A stretch of 64,000 nt of DNA from Nitrospira_D sp035465795 (lineage in GTDB: Bacteria > Nitrospirota > Nitrospiria > Nitrospirales > Nitrospiraceae). Below are positions 51,576 through 61,236 of the stretch, piece after piece. The stretch's first letter is position 1, and every line of letters begins with the position of its first letter. Under the pieces are notes generated by a model, which was not told the DNA's origin, made no database searches, and saw nothing but the letters and a program-made list of their open reading frames with translations. Location: contig NZ_JBMWAN010000001.1 in NCBI RefSeq assembly GCF_049546785.1, forward strand, positions 124,001 through 188,000, written 5' to 3'. Position numbers and translations under genes: made by a program.

Positions 51576-52574
51576 ATGCGTGCATGGTTGATGGATTCCT
51601 ATGATGGCATCGAAAGACTCCGGCTCGGCGAGGTGCCGGATCCTGAACCGGGCCCGGCACAGGTGCTGCTCAGGATGAGGTGCGCAGCCCTCAACCCCGC
51701 GGATGCGTTCTTGGCGAGGCGGATGTACCCGGCCAAGCCGGCGCTCCCGCACATTCTCGGGCGTGATGGCGTGGGCGACGTGGTGTCGATAGGGGCCGGA
51801 GTGAATCACATCCGCGCGGGCGAGACCGTCGGCATTCTACGCTGCGACGTGGGAGTGGACGTGTGGGGAACGCTGGCCGAGAAAGTCGTGGTTCCCGCGG
51901 AAAGTGTAACCCGAATTCCTCCCAACTGGTCCCTCGAAGAGATGGCTGGTGCCCCATTGGTCTTCTTGACTGCCTGGCAAGCCTTGACGCAGTGGAAGGA
52001 TCCTCCGGCGCCTCCGCTAGCAGGATCAGTCCTCCTCGTCACCGGCGCATCGGGCGGCGTCGGCGTGGCGTCAGTGCTGCTTGGGAAATCGATGGATCTC
52101 ACCGTCTTGGCCCTGTCACGCAGTGCGGAGAAACGCGCCAGGTTGAAAATGCTCGGAGCCGATTTCGCCTTTGATCCTACGGACGGCAACCTTATAAAAA
52201 CCGTGACGGGAGCGATCAGTCCGAAGAGAGTCGATCTGGCCGTCGACAGCGTTGGAGGTGCCTTGTTGCCTCAGATGGTGGCGCTGCTCGGCCATGGCGG
52301 CCGAATCAGCGTGGTCGGCAGGAGCGGAGGAAGCGTGCCGGAGTTCAACTCTGCGACCTTGTTGTTCCGCCGGATTCGGATGGGTGGAGTCTCGGTTGGA
52401 GACTGTACAATTCAAGCAGCCCATGCGGCCTGGAAGGAGATCGTCGATCGATTGGAAGTCATAGGGCAACGGCCACAAGTGGACACCATTGTCCCGTTCG
52501 AGGATGTGAAGATGGGGTTCGCCCGGCTGGCACAAGGGCCTATGGGAAAGGTACTGGTGCGAGTGGCCGACTAA
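51576..52574 (+). CDS. MDR-family zinc-type alcohol dehydrogenase / quinone oxidoreductase
   Basis: A 332-residue MDR protein: ALNPADAFLARRMYP, HILGRDGVGDVVSIGAGV, the NADP-binding VLLVTGASGGVGVASVLLGK and a C-terminal GKVLVRVAD. Cysteines and histidines of the structural and catalytic zinc sites are mostly absent, so it resembles zinc-independent quinone oxidoreductases or enoyl reductases. A role in reducing an enoyl or quinone intermediate of this cluster is possible. Confidence 0.85.
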   Translation: MRAWLMDSYDGIERLRLGEVPDPEPGPAQVLLRMRCAALNPADAFLARRMYPAKPALPHILGRDGVGDVVSIGAGVNHIRAGETVGILRCDVGVDVWGTLAEKVVVPAESVTRIPPNWSLEEMAGAPLVFLTAWQALTQWKDPPAPPLAGSVLLVTGASGGVGVASVLLGKSMDLTVLALSRSAEKRARLKMLGADFAFDPTDGNLIKTVTGAISPKRVDLAVDSVGGALLPQMVALLGHGGRISVVGRSGGSVPEFNSATLLFRRIRMGGVSVGDCTIQAAHAAWKEIVDRLEVIGQRPQVDTIVPFEDVKMGFARLAQGPMGKVLVRVAD

Positions 52575-52614
52575 AAGCCGCCTCTCGCTCGCCTGAAGTG
52601 ACCGGCATGACCAT

Positions 52615-54480
52615 TCATTTATCGATCAGCGGCACGATCCCTTCTTCAAGCCACGCATAGTGGCCCTGCATGATCCGCCTTGCCAAGTTGTAGACGGTGG
52701 CGTCCTTCTGACGACTGAGGACGCGCCGCGTTGGGGATGAGGCTGGATAGAGCCGCTCCTCCATGTCCTCGCAAAAGTAGGCGGCCAACTCGCGGATGCC
52801 CGGTTTTGTCCGCATCTCCGGTTGGGACGTAAACCAGAGCGTCGCGGCCATGGGAAAGAGCCGGAGGCTGTCATTCACCACATGTTGCAGCAGAAGTTGC
52901 TTGTGGTGCAGGCTCTGCCGGTGGCGCAGCGTGGCGGCAAGCGTCGCCCGTGTCACGCTCTGGGAGGATGACTCGATAAAGCGAACCCACCTGGCGTGAT
53001 CCGGTCCAAATATATTCGCACCGGGCCCCGGAGGCAAGAAAGGCAGGCTGGAACGAAGCGCCATGCGCGCATAGTACAACGCCGCCTCTGCCCGCTGCGA
53101 AGGCGACCCCTGGAGAAAAGCGATGCCCTTTTCGATATAGGGGGAAAGGGCTTCGCGTGCCATCCAGATGCGCAGAATCTCACTTGTCCCCTCCCATACC
53201 AGATTGATACGCGCGTCGCGCAACATGCGCATGACCGGAATGGCGAGTTCCCCGCTCTTACGCTGTGACTCGACAGTCATGAACCCCCGCCCCCCGCGCA
53301 CTTGAAACAGGTCGTTGACCACCTCCCAGTACCACTCGCTCCCGATAATCTTGGCCGCCGCCGACTCCAGACGGAGGTCGCCCTTTCTGTTCGCCCAGGC
53401 GCCACAGAAAGCCATGACCGCTTCGAGGGCCAGCGTATAGGCCGCGGCGCGACAGAGTTTTTCTCCAATCAGATTGTGCTCGCCGATCGGTTTGTTCCAC
53501 TGAACACGCGTGCGCCCCCACCAGCGCATCACGGACAGACACTGTTTGAGGCCTCCCAGACAAGCTGCGGGGAGCGTCAGTCGGCCGACTGTCAACGTGG
53601 CAAGTGCGATCCTCAGACCGTCATCTTCGCTGCCGAGTCGGTTGTCAATCGGGACGTTGACGTTCTTAAACGTCGGTACGCCGTTGTAAATCCCTCGCAC
53701 ACCCTCGAAACGTAGACGGGTGACGGAGCACCCTGGCCATCGGGTTTCAACAATGAAGGCCCCATAATGCTTCTGTGCCTGGGGGTCTTGAAGCTCCTCC
53801 GGCCGATCGACGATGCGTGCGATGACGACGAGCAGCGAAGACAGGAACTCGCCATCCTGTTTGGCGGAATTTGTAATGAAAAACTTTTCTCCTGAGAGGC
53901 GATATCCGACGGTCTTCCCGCTCTCTGTGACACGAACCGCGCAGGTTTCCACCTTGGCGATGTCACACCCGACCTGTTGTTCCGTGAGCGCGAACCCCGA
54001 CACTTCTCCCCGCGCAAGCCGGGGAAGATACCTGGCCTTCTGCTCTTCTGTCCCGAAAAGGTGCAGCGGTTCAGGAACGCCGATCGATTGCGCTGCCGAC
54101 AGCAACACGGTGAGCGATGCATCAAAACTTCCACACAGGGTGGCGACTTTCTGATACTCAGACTGGGTGAACTCCTGCCCACCGAAGCGTTTGGGAATCT
54201 TGATACCGAACGCGCCGAGATCCGCGAGCGTCTTCAAGACCGGCTCGGGCAGCTCTCCCTCTCTGTCAACTCGTTCAGGATCGAGGGGGAGAATGGCGGC
54301 TTTGAATTGCTCCAGGAACTTCCAGGCAGAAGGACTCGTCTCTGGGAGGCCGATGGAGGTGAGGAGCTCCCACCGAACGTTCGCTTCGAACAACCCTGCA
54401 AGAAACCCGTCATAGGAAGCCTTGTCACGGGCGGTCTCAGCAACTGCTACAGACCCTTGAAACAGCTCGGGGTTGGCCAT
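52615..54480 (-). CDS. Acyl-CoA dehydrogenase, large form
   Basis: A 621-residue ACAD: LGAFGIKIPKRFGGQEFTQS, SGFALTEQQVGCDIAKVE, KFFITNSA, and the catalytic Glu in NLVWEGTSEILRIWMARE. A C-terminal extension of about 170 residues follows. It is a paralogue of the dehydrogenase at 49552 on the opposite strand. It faces the thiolase gene across a 231-base divergent gap. Substrate chain length is unknown. Confidence 0.9.
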   Translation of the reverse strand: MANPELFQGSVAVAETARDKASYDGFLAGLFEANVRWELLTSIGLPETSPSAWKFLEQFKAAILPLDPERVDREGELPEPVLKTLADLGAFGIKIPKRFGGQEFTQSEYQKVATLCGSFDASLTVLLSAAQSIGVPEPLHLFGTEEQKARYLPRLARGEVSGFALTEQQVGCDIAKVETCAVRVTESGKTVGYRLSGEKFFITNSAKQDGEFLSSLLVVIARIVDRPEELQDPQAQKHYGAFIVETRWPGCSVTRLRFEGVRGIYNGVPTFKNVNVPIDNRLGSEDDGLRIALATLTVGRLTLPAACLGGLKQCLSVMRWWGRTRVQWNKPIGEHNLIGEKLCRAAAYTLALEAVMAFCGAWANRKGDLRLESAAAKIIGSEWYWEVVNDLFQVRGGRGFMTVESQRKSGELAIPVMRMLRDARINLVWEGTSEILRIWMAREALSPYIEKGIAFLQGSPSQRAEAALYYARMALRSSLPFLPPGPGANIFGPDHARWVRFIESSSQSVTRATLAATLRHRQSLHHKQLLLQHVVNDSLRLFPMAATLWFTSQPEMRTKPGIRELAAYFCEDMEERLYPASSPTRRVLSRQKDATVYNLARRIMQGHYAWLEEGIVPLIDK

Positions 54481-54711
54481 GAGCGTTCCCTACTGTGAGA
54501 CGACGAGCCTCGCTTCCGATTTGATACTCTACCACCACTGTCATTGTTTGTATCCCAGGATTTGGCGACCCCCCTCGAAATAGGGGAGGCTCTGATACTT
54601 CAGAGAGGAGAGGACGTATCGGTTCCGTGGTAGGATGTACCACGGTCCGGCGTATGGCTCGCTGCCAGCACGCGATTGAACATCGTTCCTAATGCCGTGG
54701 CGGACAACGGT

Positions 54712-56037
54712 ATGCGCAATGTCGTCATCGTAGACGGATTCCGCACCCCCCTTTGCAAAGAGGGAACAGACTTTCGCGACACGGATGCGGAAGTGCTTGG
54801 CGCCAGCGTTGTCCGCGACATGGTCCAGCGATGTCATCGCTGGAATCTCCCCCTTGAGACCATCGATTGCGTGTTAGGCAGCAACGTGGCCACGCCCATG
54901 CACGCGGTCAACCCGACTCGGGTTGCGGCCGTCACCGGCGGCCTCCCATCAACGATCCCCGCCGACACGGTGGCGGGGAAAAACTGCGGATCCGGCGTGA
55001 CGGCGCTCTACTATGCGAGCTTGCGCATCAGGAGTGGGGACGCCGACACGGTGCTCGTCATCGGTATGGAGTCGATGAGCCGTATTCCGGTCCTGTACCA
55101 CCCTACGGTTGCCGACCTTGTTATACAGTCCGCCAAAGCCAAACACTTCCGCGAACGAACAGCCGGTGCTCTCGCCCTCATTCCCAAACTCCTGAACCTC
55201 AAGCGATATCCTCCTCGGGTCGGTTTGATGATGGGACTCACGGATCCGATGTGCGACCTCATCATGGGACAGACGGCAGAGAATATTGCAAAAGATCCTG
55301 CCCTCGGCATGTCCCGGCAAGATCAGGACGCGTGGTCCGTCCGCTCACACAGGCTCGCGGCGCAGGCGTGGCAGAATGGGCTCTTCGCGGAGGAGGTCGT
55401 GCCCGTCTACCTTTCCGAGAGAGGCACTCATGTCGAGCGAGACAATGGCATTCGTGAGGACGCCAGTCAGAAGATGTTTGGTACGGTGAAACCTGTGTTC
55501 GACAAGCGCTACGGTTCGGTCACACCGGCCAATTCTTCACAGATCACGGATGCAGCCGCCGCCATGCTTCTCATGGAAGAGGACAAGGCCAAGTTCCTCG
55601 GCTTGCCGATCCTCGGGTATGTGAAAGACTACGCCGATTTTGGCTATGAGCCTGCCTGTATGGGCCTGGCCCCTGTCGGGGCCATCGTCAAAGTGTTGTC
55701 CAAGGCTCGCCTGGCGCTCAGGGATTTTTCAGTATTTGAGATTAATGAAGCGTTTGCATCCGTTGTCTTGGGGATCAGCCGCATCCTTGACTCATCCTCG
55801 CTCATGGAAGCCAAGTTTGGCCGTCACGGGCTGACCGAACGCCTCGGTGAAATCCCGCCCGATGATCTGAACCCGCACGGCGGCGCCATCGCGCTCGGGC
55901 ACCCGGTCGGCGTGTCCGGTCTGCGTTTGGCCATGACCTCGCTGTTCGAACTCAAACGGCGGAACGCCGAGCGGGCGCTGATCAGCGCTTGCGTGGGCGG
56001 CGGACAGGGTGTGGCAATGATCCTGGAGAGGAAATAG
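54712..56037 (+). CDS. Acetyl-CoA acyltransferase (FadI-like thiolase)
   Basis: The protein (441 residues from ATG 54712) has TVAGKNCGSGVTALYYASL (nucleophilic Cys), NEAFASVVLG, ALGHPVGVSGLRLAM (His) and SACVGGGQGVAM (second Cys). The long insert and layout fit FadI-type 3-ketoacyl-CoA thiolases. It lies two bases before the FadJ-like gene, forming a FadIJ-type pair for beta-oxidation. Upstream the frame stays open to a TTG at 54676. Confidence 0.92.
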   Translation: MRNVVIVDGFRTPLCKEGTDFRDTDAEVLGASVVRDMVQRCHRWNLPLETIDCVLGSNVATPMHAVNPTRVAAVTGGLPSTIPADTVAGKNCGSGVTALYYASLRIRSGDADTVLVIGMESMSRIPVLYHPTVADLVIQSAKAKHFRERTAGALALIPKLLNLKRYPPRVGLMMGLTDPMCDLIMGQTAENIAKDPALGMSRQDQDAWSVRSHRLAAQAWQNGLFAEEVVPVYLSERGTHVERDNGIREDASQKMFGTVKPVFDKRYGSVTPANSSQITDAAAAMLLMEEDKAKFLGLPILGYVKDYADFGYEPACMGLAPVGAIVKVLSKARLALRDFSVFEINEAFASVVLGISRILDSSSLMEAKFGRHGLTERLGEIPPDDLNPHGGAIALGHPVGVSGLRLAMTSLFELKRRNAERALISACVGGGQGVAMILERK

Positions 56038-56039
56038 GC

Positions 56040-58217
56040 ATGACACAGGGCCACACCATGGCTCCCGGCCGGTTCAAGCACTTCAAGACCGAAGTGCTTG
56101 GCGACGGGATCCTGCTGGCGGGGTTTGACTACTCCGGCAAGCCGGTCAATGTGCTCAATGTGGAGAGCATGGCGGAGTGGCAGGAGATCGTGCAGCTTGC
56201 CGATCAATCCGATGCCATCAAGAGCGTGGTGCTGGTGAGCCTGAAGGAAGGAAACTTCTGCGCGGGAGCGGATCTGGAGCAGATGCACGATGCGCAACGC
56301 CGGCATTCCTTTCACGAGATGGAGCAACTCGTCATCACCACCCACAGGCTCTTTGACGCGATAGAGCGATCGCAGAAGCCCTTTGTGGCAGCGGTGGAAG
56401 GGGTCTGTGTCGGAGGAGGATGTGAACTGGCCCTGGCCTGTCATGCGCGAATCGCCACCACCCATCCGAGGACCAGTTTTGCGCTGCCGGAAGTCAAACT
56501 GGGCATTCTTCCCGGGTTCGGTGGCACCCAGCGGCTCCCGCGGCTGATCGGCCTGCCGGCGGCATTGGACATGATCACGACGGGAAGAACGATCTTTCCC
56601 CGGCAAGCTCTGCGGATGGGCCTGATCGATGGCATGGCCGCCTCCATTCCATCCGGCACCAGGACTCTGGAAGACGTCCGGAAAGAAGTCCTCGTGCAGG
56701 CCGCCATTGCACAAGCCCACAGTCTCTGTCGAGCCCCCCTCAGACTGCGCCCCCTCCGGACAAGCCAGAGAATCCTGACCACGCCCGTGATTCGGACGCT
56801 CCTCTGTCGCTATGCCGGACGTCAGGTGCTCAAACGCGTCCGGCGTTTCTATTCCGCTCCGCTCCGTGCCATCGAGGCCATCGAGAGAGGAATGCGGGTG
56901 AGGATTCTGGAGGGATCGCTCAACATCGAAAAACCCCTCCTGATGGATCTCATGGCCGGCCCGATTTCCGCGCAACTCGTCGGCTTGTTCCTGGCCGGCG
57001 AGAAGCTGAAACGCAACGTCGCCACAATCCCGACCGTGACGACGCGCATCGGCGTGCTGGGAGCCGGATTGATGGGGTCCCAAATCGCGGGGCAGCTCAC
57101 CGAAAAAGGGTACGCGGTGGTGCTGCGAGACGTGTCTTCGGACATTCTTGCAAAAGCGATCGGAGGCATCCATGCCGCCCAAACTGCCCAGCTTCGCAAA
57201 CGCATCATTCTTCCGTCCGATCTGCGCTATCGAATGATGCGGATCGCTCCAACCACTCATATTAAGGATGTGGGCACCGCGTCCCTGACCATTGAGGCAG
57301 TCTCGGAGACACTGGACATAAAACGGGCCGTGCTTGCGGAGTTTGAATCGGAGGCACGGCCCGATGCAATTTTTGCGACGAATACATCGTCCTATACCCT
57401 GGCCGACATTGCGGCGAAGGCCGTCCATCCGGAACGCTGCGTGGGGCTCCACTTCTTCAACCCTGTGGCCAAAATGCAGTTGGTCGAAGTGGTACGCGCG
57501 CCCTTCACCTCCGACCGGGCCCTTGCACAGGCCTGCGGCCTGGCCAAACGGCTGGGCAAGTTTCCGCTGGTGGTGAACGACGGACCGGGCTTCCTCGTGA
57601 ACAGGATTCTGTCGCGGTATCTGGCAGAGGCCATGATCCTGGTCGGCGAGGGAGTCGCCATTCGACGCATTGACGCCGTCGCGAAGGACTTCGGCATGGC
57701 GGTGGACAGCGGGCATCCTATGGGGCCTCTGGAACTCCTCGATCTGATCGGACTTCGGGTCGCCTGGCACGTACTGGGTTCTCTCGCCGTGCTGGGGTCG
57801 CGCATCGAATCTCGCGATGCACTGCTTCAAGCCCTGCTGCCGAAGGGAGCAGCGCCCGCGACGTTCTGGGAGTCAGGGAGGGTGAATCCAAAGACGGCCG
57901 AAATCATTGCACGCTATCGCCGAACCTTCCCCTCCGGAGCAGAGCCTTCCTCTGACGACGTCATTCACCGGCGGCTGTTGCTCCCGATGGTCGATGAAGC
58001 CGTGCGCTGTCTCCATGACCACATTGTGGAAGAGGCATGGCAGGTGGATTTCGCGCTGATCCATGGGATCGGATTTCCCGCATTCCGTGGAGGCCTTCTC
58101 ACCTGGGCGCGGGAAACGATGACACCCGGAAGCATAACCCAGACTTTGGAATCCCTGGCAGCCCAATATGGCAAACGTTTCGAGCCTTGCGCTGGTCTCT
58201 CAAACGGAGGATGGTAG
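56040..58217 (+). CDS. fadJ: Multifunctional enoyl-CoA hydratase / 3-hydroxyacyl-CoA dehydrogenase
   Basis: A 725-residue FadJ/FadB-like fusion. Residues about 15-230 are a crotonase domain with both glutamates (GVCVGGGCELALACHARI and ALPEVKLGILPGFGGTQRLP). From about 340 an NAD-binding domain begins (TRIGVLGAGLMGSQIAGQL), followed by VGLHFFNPVAKMQLVEVV and two C-terminal HCDH domains. It does the hydration and oxidation steps of long-chain beta-oxidation, with the thiolase encoded just upstream. The start at 56040 lies after GGAGAGG. Confidence 0.94.
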   Translation: MTQGHTMAPGRFKHFKTEVLGDGILLAGFDYSGKPVNVLNVESMAEWQEIVQLADQSDAIKSVVLVSLKEGNFCAGADLEQMHDAQRRHSFHEMEQLVITTHRLFDAIERSQKPFVAAVEGVCVGGGCELALACHARIATTHPRTSFALPEVKLGILPGFGGTQRLPRLIGLPAALDMITTGRTIFPRQALRMGLIDGMAASIPSGTRTLEDVRKEVLVQAAIAQAHSLCRAPLRLRPLRTSQRILTTPVIRTLLCRYAGRQVLKRVRRFYSAPLRAIEAIERGMRVRILEGSLNIEKPLLMDLMAGPISAQLVGLFLAGEKLKRNVATIPTVTTRIGVLGAGLMGSQIAGQLTEKGYAVVLRDVSSDILAKAIGGIHAAQTAQLRKRIILPSDLRYRMMRIAPTTHIKDVGTASLTIEAVSETLDIKRAVLAEFESEARPDAIFATNTSSYTLADIAAKAVHPERCVGLHFFNPVAKMQLVEVVRAPFTSDRALAQACGLAKRLGKFPLVVNDGPGFLVNRILSRYLAEAMILVGEGVAIRRIDAVAKDFGMAVDSGHPMGPLELLDLIGLRVAWHVLGSLAVLGSRIESRDALLQALLPKGAAPATFWESGRVNPKTAEIIARYRRTFPSGAEPSSDDVIHRRLLLPMVDEAVRCLHDHIVEEAWQVDFALIHGIGFPAFRGGLLTWARETMTPGSITQTLESLAAQYGKRFEPCAGLSNGGW

Positions 58218-58261
58218 TGCCGGGAATATCTTGATCAGACCTGAGCCAAACGGGAGGCATC

Positions 58262-59926
58262 ATGTCCAAGCGACCGTCATTTCCTTATTATCCCGAGGGA
58301 GTTCCCCGTGAGCTGCCGCTTCCTCCCGAGACGCTCCCGGAGCTGTTCTCCAGAAGTGCCCAGCGGTTTTCCCGCCGGCCGGCTCTTTATTTTTTCGGCA
58401 GAACCCTCTCCTACCACGAATGCCACTCCCTCGTTGAACGGTTTGCATGCGGCCTCGCGGCATTGGGAATTCGCAAAGGAGATCGGGTGGCGCTCTGTCT
58501 CCCGAATTGCCCGCAGGCGGTCATCGCCTACTTCGGCATTGTGAGGGCCGGAGGAATTGTCGTCGCCTGCAACCCGACCTACACGGAACATGAGTTGTCC
58601 CACCAACTGCGAGACGCGGGGGCGCGAGCGATCGTGGTGCTCGACCTGATGTACCAGAAAGTCCAGGATCTCGGTCTGGAACTGATCATCGTGACGCGGA
58701 TCACCGATTACATGACGACGATCGCGAGGTATCTCTATCACCGTCGCAACCCCCGGCCGCCGATTGCGATTCCCCACAGCGACACGACGTGGTTCTTCCA
58801 CGATGTGTTGGACAGCGTGCCCCCCGTAGCCCCGGAGGCCCTCCCGATTGTGACCCCGGACGATATCGCGCTCCTTCAATACACAGGCGGCACCACCGGC
58901 GTGTCCAAAGGAGCGGAACTGCGTCACCGCAACCTGACGGCCAACATTCGGCAACTCATCAGCTGGTTTTCTCCGGCCGAACGAGTGGAGAGCTTTCTTG
59001 CGGCGCTTCCGCTCTTTCACGTGTTCGGGATGACCGTCACGCAAAATATCTGCGTGGCTGTGGGAGGATGCATGGTGCTGGTCCCCGATCCCCGCAACAT
59101 GCCGGTGTTGCTGACACTCCTCCGCAAAAAGCAGCCCACCGTGATTACACTCGTGCCGGCTCTCGTGCGGAAACTGCTCGACCACTGTGATGCGAAGGAC
59201 TTTACGGCGACACGATTCGTGATTTGCGGCGGGGCCGCGCTTCCCTATGAACTCCTGAAGAAATTCAAAGAACGGACCGGTCACCTGATTATCGAGGGAT
59301 ACGGTCTTTCTGAAGCTTCTCCGGTCACGCACTGCAACATCCCCCGCGGCCTCTCGGTCAAACGCTCCATCGGATTGCCCATTGCGAACACCGAAGCGAG
59401 AATCGTCGATGAGACGGGCCGGGAGGTCCCGTCGGGGGAGATCGGCGAACTCTGGGTCCGGGGCCCGCAAGTGATGCAGGGGTATTGGAACAACCCTGTG
59501 GAAACGGCGAACGCGCTGACGCCAGATGGGTGGCTCGCGACCGGTGATCTCGCGCGCGTGGATCAAGACGGCTTCTTCTATATCGTGGATCGAAAGAAGG
59601 ACATGATCCTGTCCACATCCGGGTTGAATGTGTACCCCGCCGAAATCGAGCAGGTGCTCTTTCTCCATCCATGTGTGTGTGAGGCAGCCGTCATCGGGGT
59701 ACAGCTTGGGGACGGGAGCGAATCGATCAAGGCGTTTGTCGTGCTCACGGTGGACTCAGTGTCTGTGGACGACCTCCTCGCGCACTGCCGGCGCTATCTG
59801 GCGTCGTACAAAGTGCCCAAGAAGATAGAGTTCCGCACGGAGCTGCCCAAAACCATTCTTGGGAAGACACTGCATCGGATATTACGAGTCGAGGAAAGCA
59901 GGCGACTCCACCTTCAACAGTCGTAG
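58262..59926 (+). CDS. Long-chain acyl-CoA synthetase (FadD-like)
   Basis: A 554-residue ANL ligase. LLQYTGGTTGVSKGAELRH is the phosphate loop, VIEGYGLSEASPVTHCN-like text (IIEGYGLSEASPVTHC) the acyl-binding A5 block, DGWLATGDLARVDQDGFF the hinge motif and TILGKTLHRIL the C-terminal lysine. It activates fatty acids for the neighbouring beta-oxidation enzymes. GGGAGG lies six bases before the ATG. Confidence 0.92.
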   Translation: MSKRPSFPYYPEGVPRELPLPPETLPELFSRSAQRFSRRPALYFFGRTLSYHECHSLVERFACGLAALGIRKGDRVALCLPNCPQAVIAYFGIVRAGGIVVACNPTYTEHELSHQLRDAGARAIVVLDLMYQKVQDLGLELIIVTRITDYMTTIARYLYHRRNPRPPIAIPHSDTTWFFHDVLDSVPPVAPEALPIVTPDDIALLQYTGGTTGVSKGAELRHRNLTANIRQLISWFSPAERVESFLAALPLFHVFGMTVTQNICVAVGGCMVLVPDPRNMPVLLTLLRKKQPTVITLVPALVRKLLDHCDAKDFTATRFVICGGAALPYELLKKFKERTGHLIIEGYGLSEASPVTHCNIPRGLSVKRSIGLPIANTEARIVDETGREVPSGEIGELWVRGPQVMQGYWNNPVETANALTPDGWLATGDLARVDQDGFFYIVDRKKDMILSTSGLNVYPAEIEQVLFLHPCVCEAAVIGVQLGDGSESIKAFVVLTVDSVSVDDLLAHCRRYLASYKVPKKIEFRTELPKTILGKTLHRILRVEESRRLHLQQS

Positions 59927-59953
59927 TCGCCGCGGGAGAGCGCGAGAGCCGTT

Positions 59954-61096
59954 CTATTTCACACGTCTCCGGATGCACTGGAGGTCTCCCACATGCCCGG
60001 CGAGAGCCAGAGCGGCGGAAAGTCCCGGGGATTCAATGCCTATCAGATTGATGAGCGGCGGGTCTTCTCTGTCTACCGAGACGATGAAATCGCTTGTGCG
60101 GCCTTCCGCAGTGATGACGCGGGGGCGTATCCCGGAGTAAGCCCACCGGAGATCCCCTTCTTCCAGGGCCGGCAGGAATTTCTGCAAGGCTTCGACGAAG
60201 ACGCCAGGCGGGGTCTTGCGCGACGTATAGTCCGTCTTGTCTTGGATGACGACTTCATTCGGCCCCACGAACAGTTGTCCGTTCGGGCGGGGGCTGAAAT
60301 GAATCCCCTTGCCGGTCGCGTGAGGAGGGCAGGCAGGATATACGAGGCGGCCGATGAGGCGCTTCTTGTCCGGGTTGACCAGTTCGTAATACTCACCCCG
60401 CAGTGGGTGGATCGTATACGTTGTCTTGCGCAGGGCGAGCCCGGCAACATCGTCGGCATAGAGACCGGCGGCATTAATCAGACATGTGGCACGGATTCTC
60501 TGACGTTCGGTGGTAACGATATAAGCACTCGTGTCTATATCGATACCGATCACCCGGTTGTTGAAGGCAAAGTGCGCGCCGGTAGCTTCTGAGTCGGCCT
60601 TCAGAGATTGCGCGAAGGCGTGAGGGTCTATGACAGAGACGCTCGGAATGACGATCCCGCAGCAAGCCCGGAGATGCGGTTCCCAGGCACGCAAACCAGA
60701 GGATGTGACGAACATGACCCGCGTCTTTGTCTTCCAGGCGTTGAACCACAGCCGGCGGAGCGAAGCAACCTCCCGCCACAGACCTCGACGGATGTCCTCC
60801 CGTGAGATGGCGATGACCATCCCTGTTCTGAGCAGCGGGATGCCCTGCTGTACCGCGTATGAGACTGCCAGCGCGCTCCCTTCTCGGGCGAGCCGCTCCT
60901 TCAGCGAAAACGGTCGTTCGTGGATTCCGCTGTGGAGTACGCCGCTGTTGCGTCTGCTGGTTTCCTCGCCTGCCCTCTCGTGTTGTTCAAGGACGATGAT
61001 GCGGAGCGGCGCATTCCGGCGCCGGTGCCCCAACTCCCTGGCGATGGCGCACCCGACGACCCCCGCGCCGACAATGCAGACATCATACGTGTTCAT
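59954..61096 (-). CDS. L-2-hydroxyglutarate oxidase-like FAD protein
   Basis: A 380-residue DAO-type flavoprotein. The FAD-binding start is YDVCIVGAGVVGCAIARELG, followed by ETSRRNSGVLHSGIHERP, a block typical of L-2-hydroxyglutarate dehydrogenase/oxidase (LhgO), and LINAAGLYADDVAGLA. It would oxidise an L-2-hydroxyacid to its 2-oxoacid, passing electrons to oxygen or quinone. The substrate is inferred from the family. It is convergent with the FadD-like gene. Confidence 0.85.
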   Translation of the reverse strand: MNTYDVCIVGAGVVGCAIARELGHRRRNAPLRIIVLEQHERAGEETSRRNSGVLHSGIHERPFSLKERLAREGSALAVSYAVQQGIPLLRTGMVIAISREDIRRGLWREVASLRRLWFNAWKTKTRVMFVTSSGLRAWEPHLRACCGIVIPSVSVIDPHAFAQSLKADSEATGAHFAFNNRVIGIDIDTSAYIVTTERQRIRATCLINAAGLYADDVAGLALRKTTYTIHPLRGEYYELVNPDKKRLIGRLVYPACPPHATGKGIHFSPRPNGQLFVGPNEVVIQDKTDYTSRKTPPGVFVEALQKFLPALEEGDLRWAYSGIRPRVITAEGRTSDFIVSVDREDPPLINLIGIESPGLSAALALAGHVGDLQCIRRRVK

Positions 61097-61236
61097 CTGG
61101 GCGGGTCCTCCGGATACAAAGACAGATCGAGCACACAGTACGTGTGATGTCGGGATACATCCAGAATGCTTACGGCACAGCCGAATCCGGTCTGAATGCT
61201 GGAGGTATTCCGGAAAGACCAGGCCGGAGAATGGGC

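Noticed and set aside
55824..57830. 668-codon minus-strand frame
   Set aside because: Antisense of the FadI/FadJ-like genes, which have full catalytic motifs.
58277..59668. 463-codon minus-strand frame
   Set aside because: Antisense of the FadD-like ligase.
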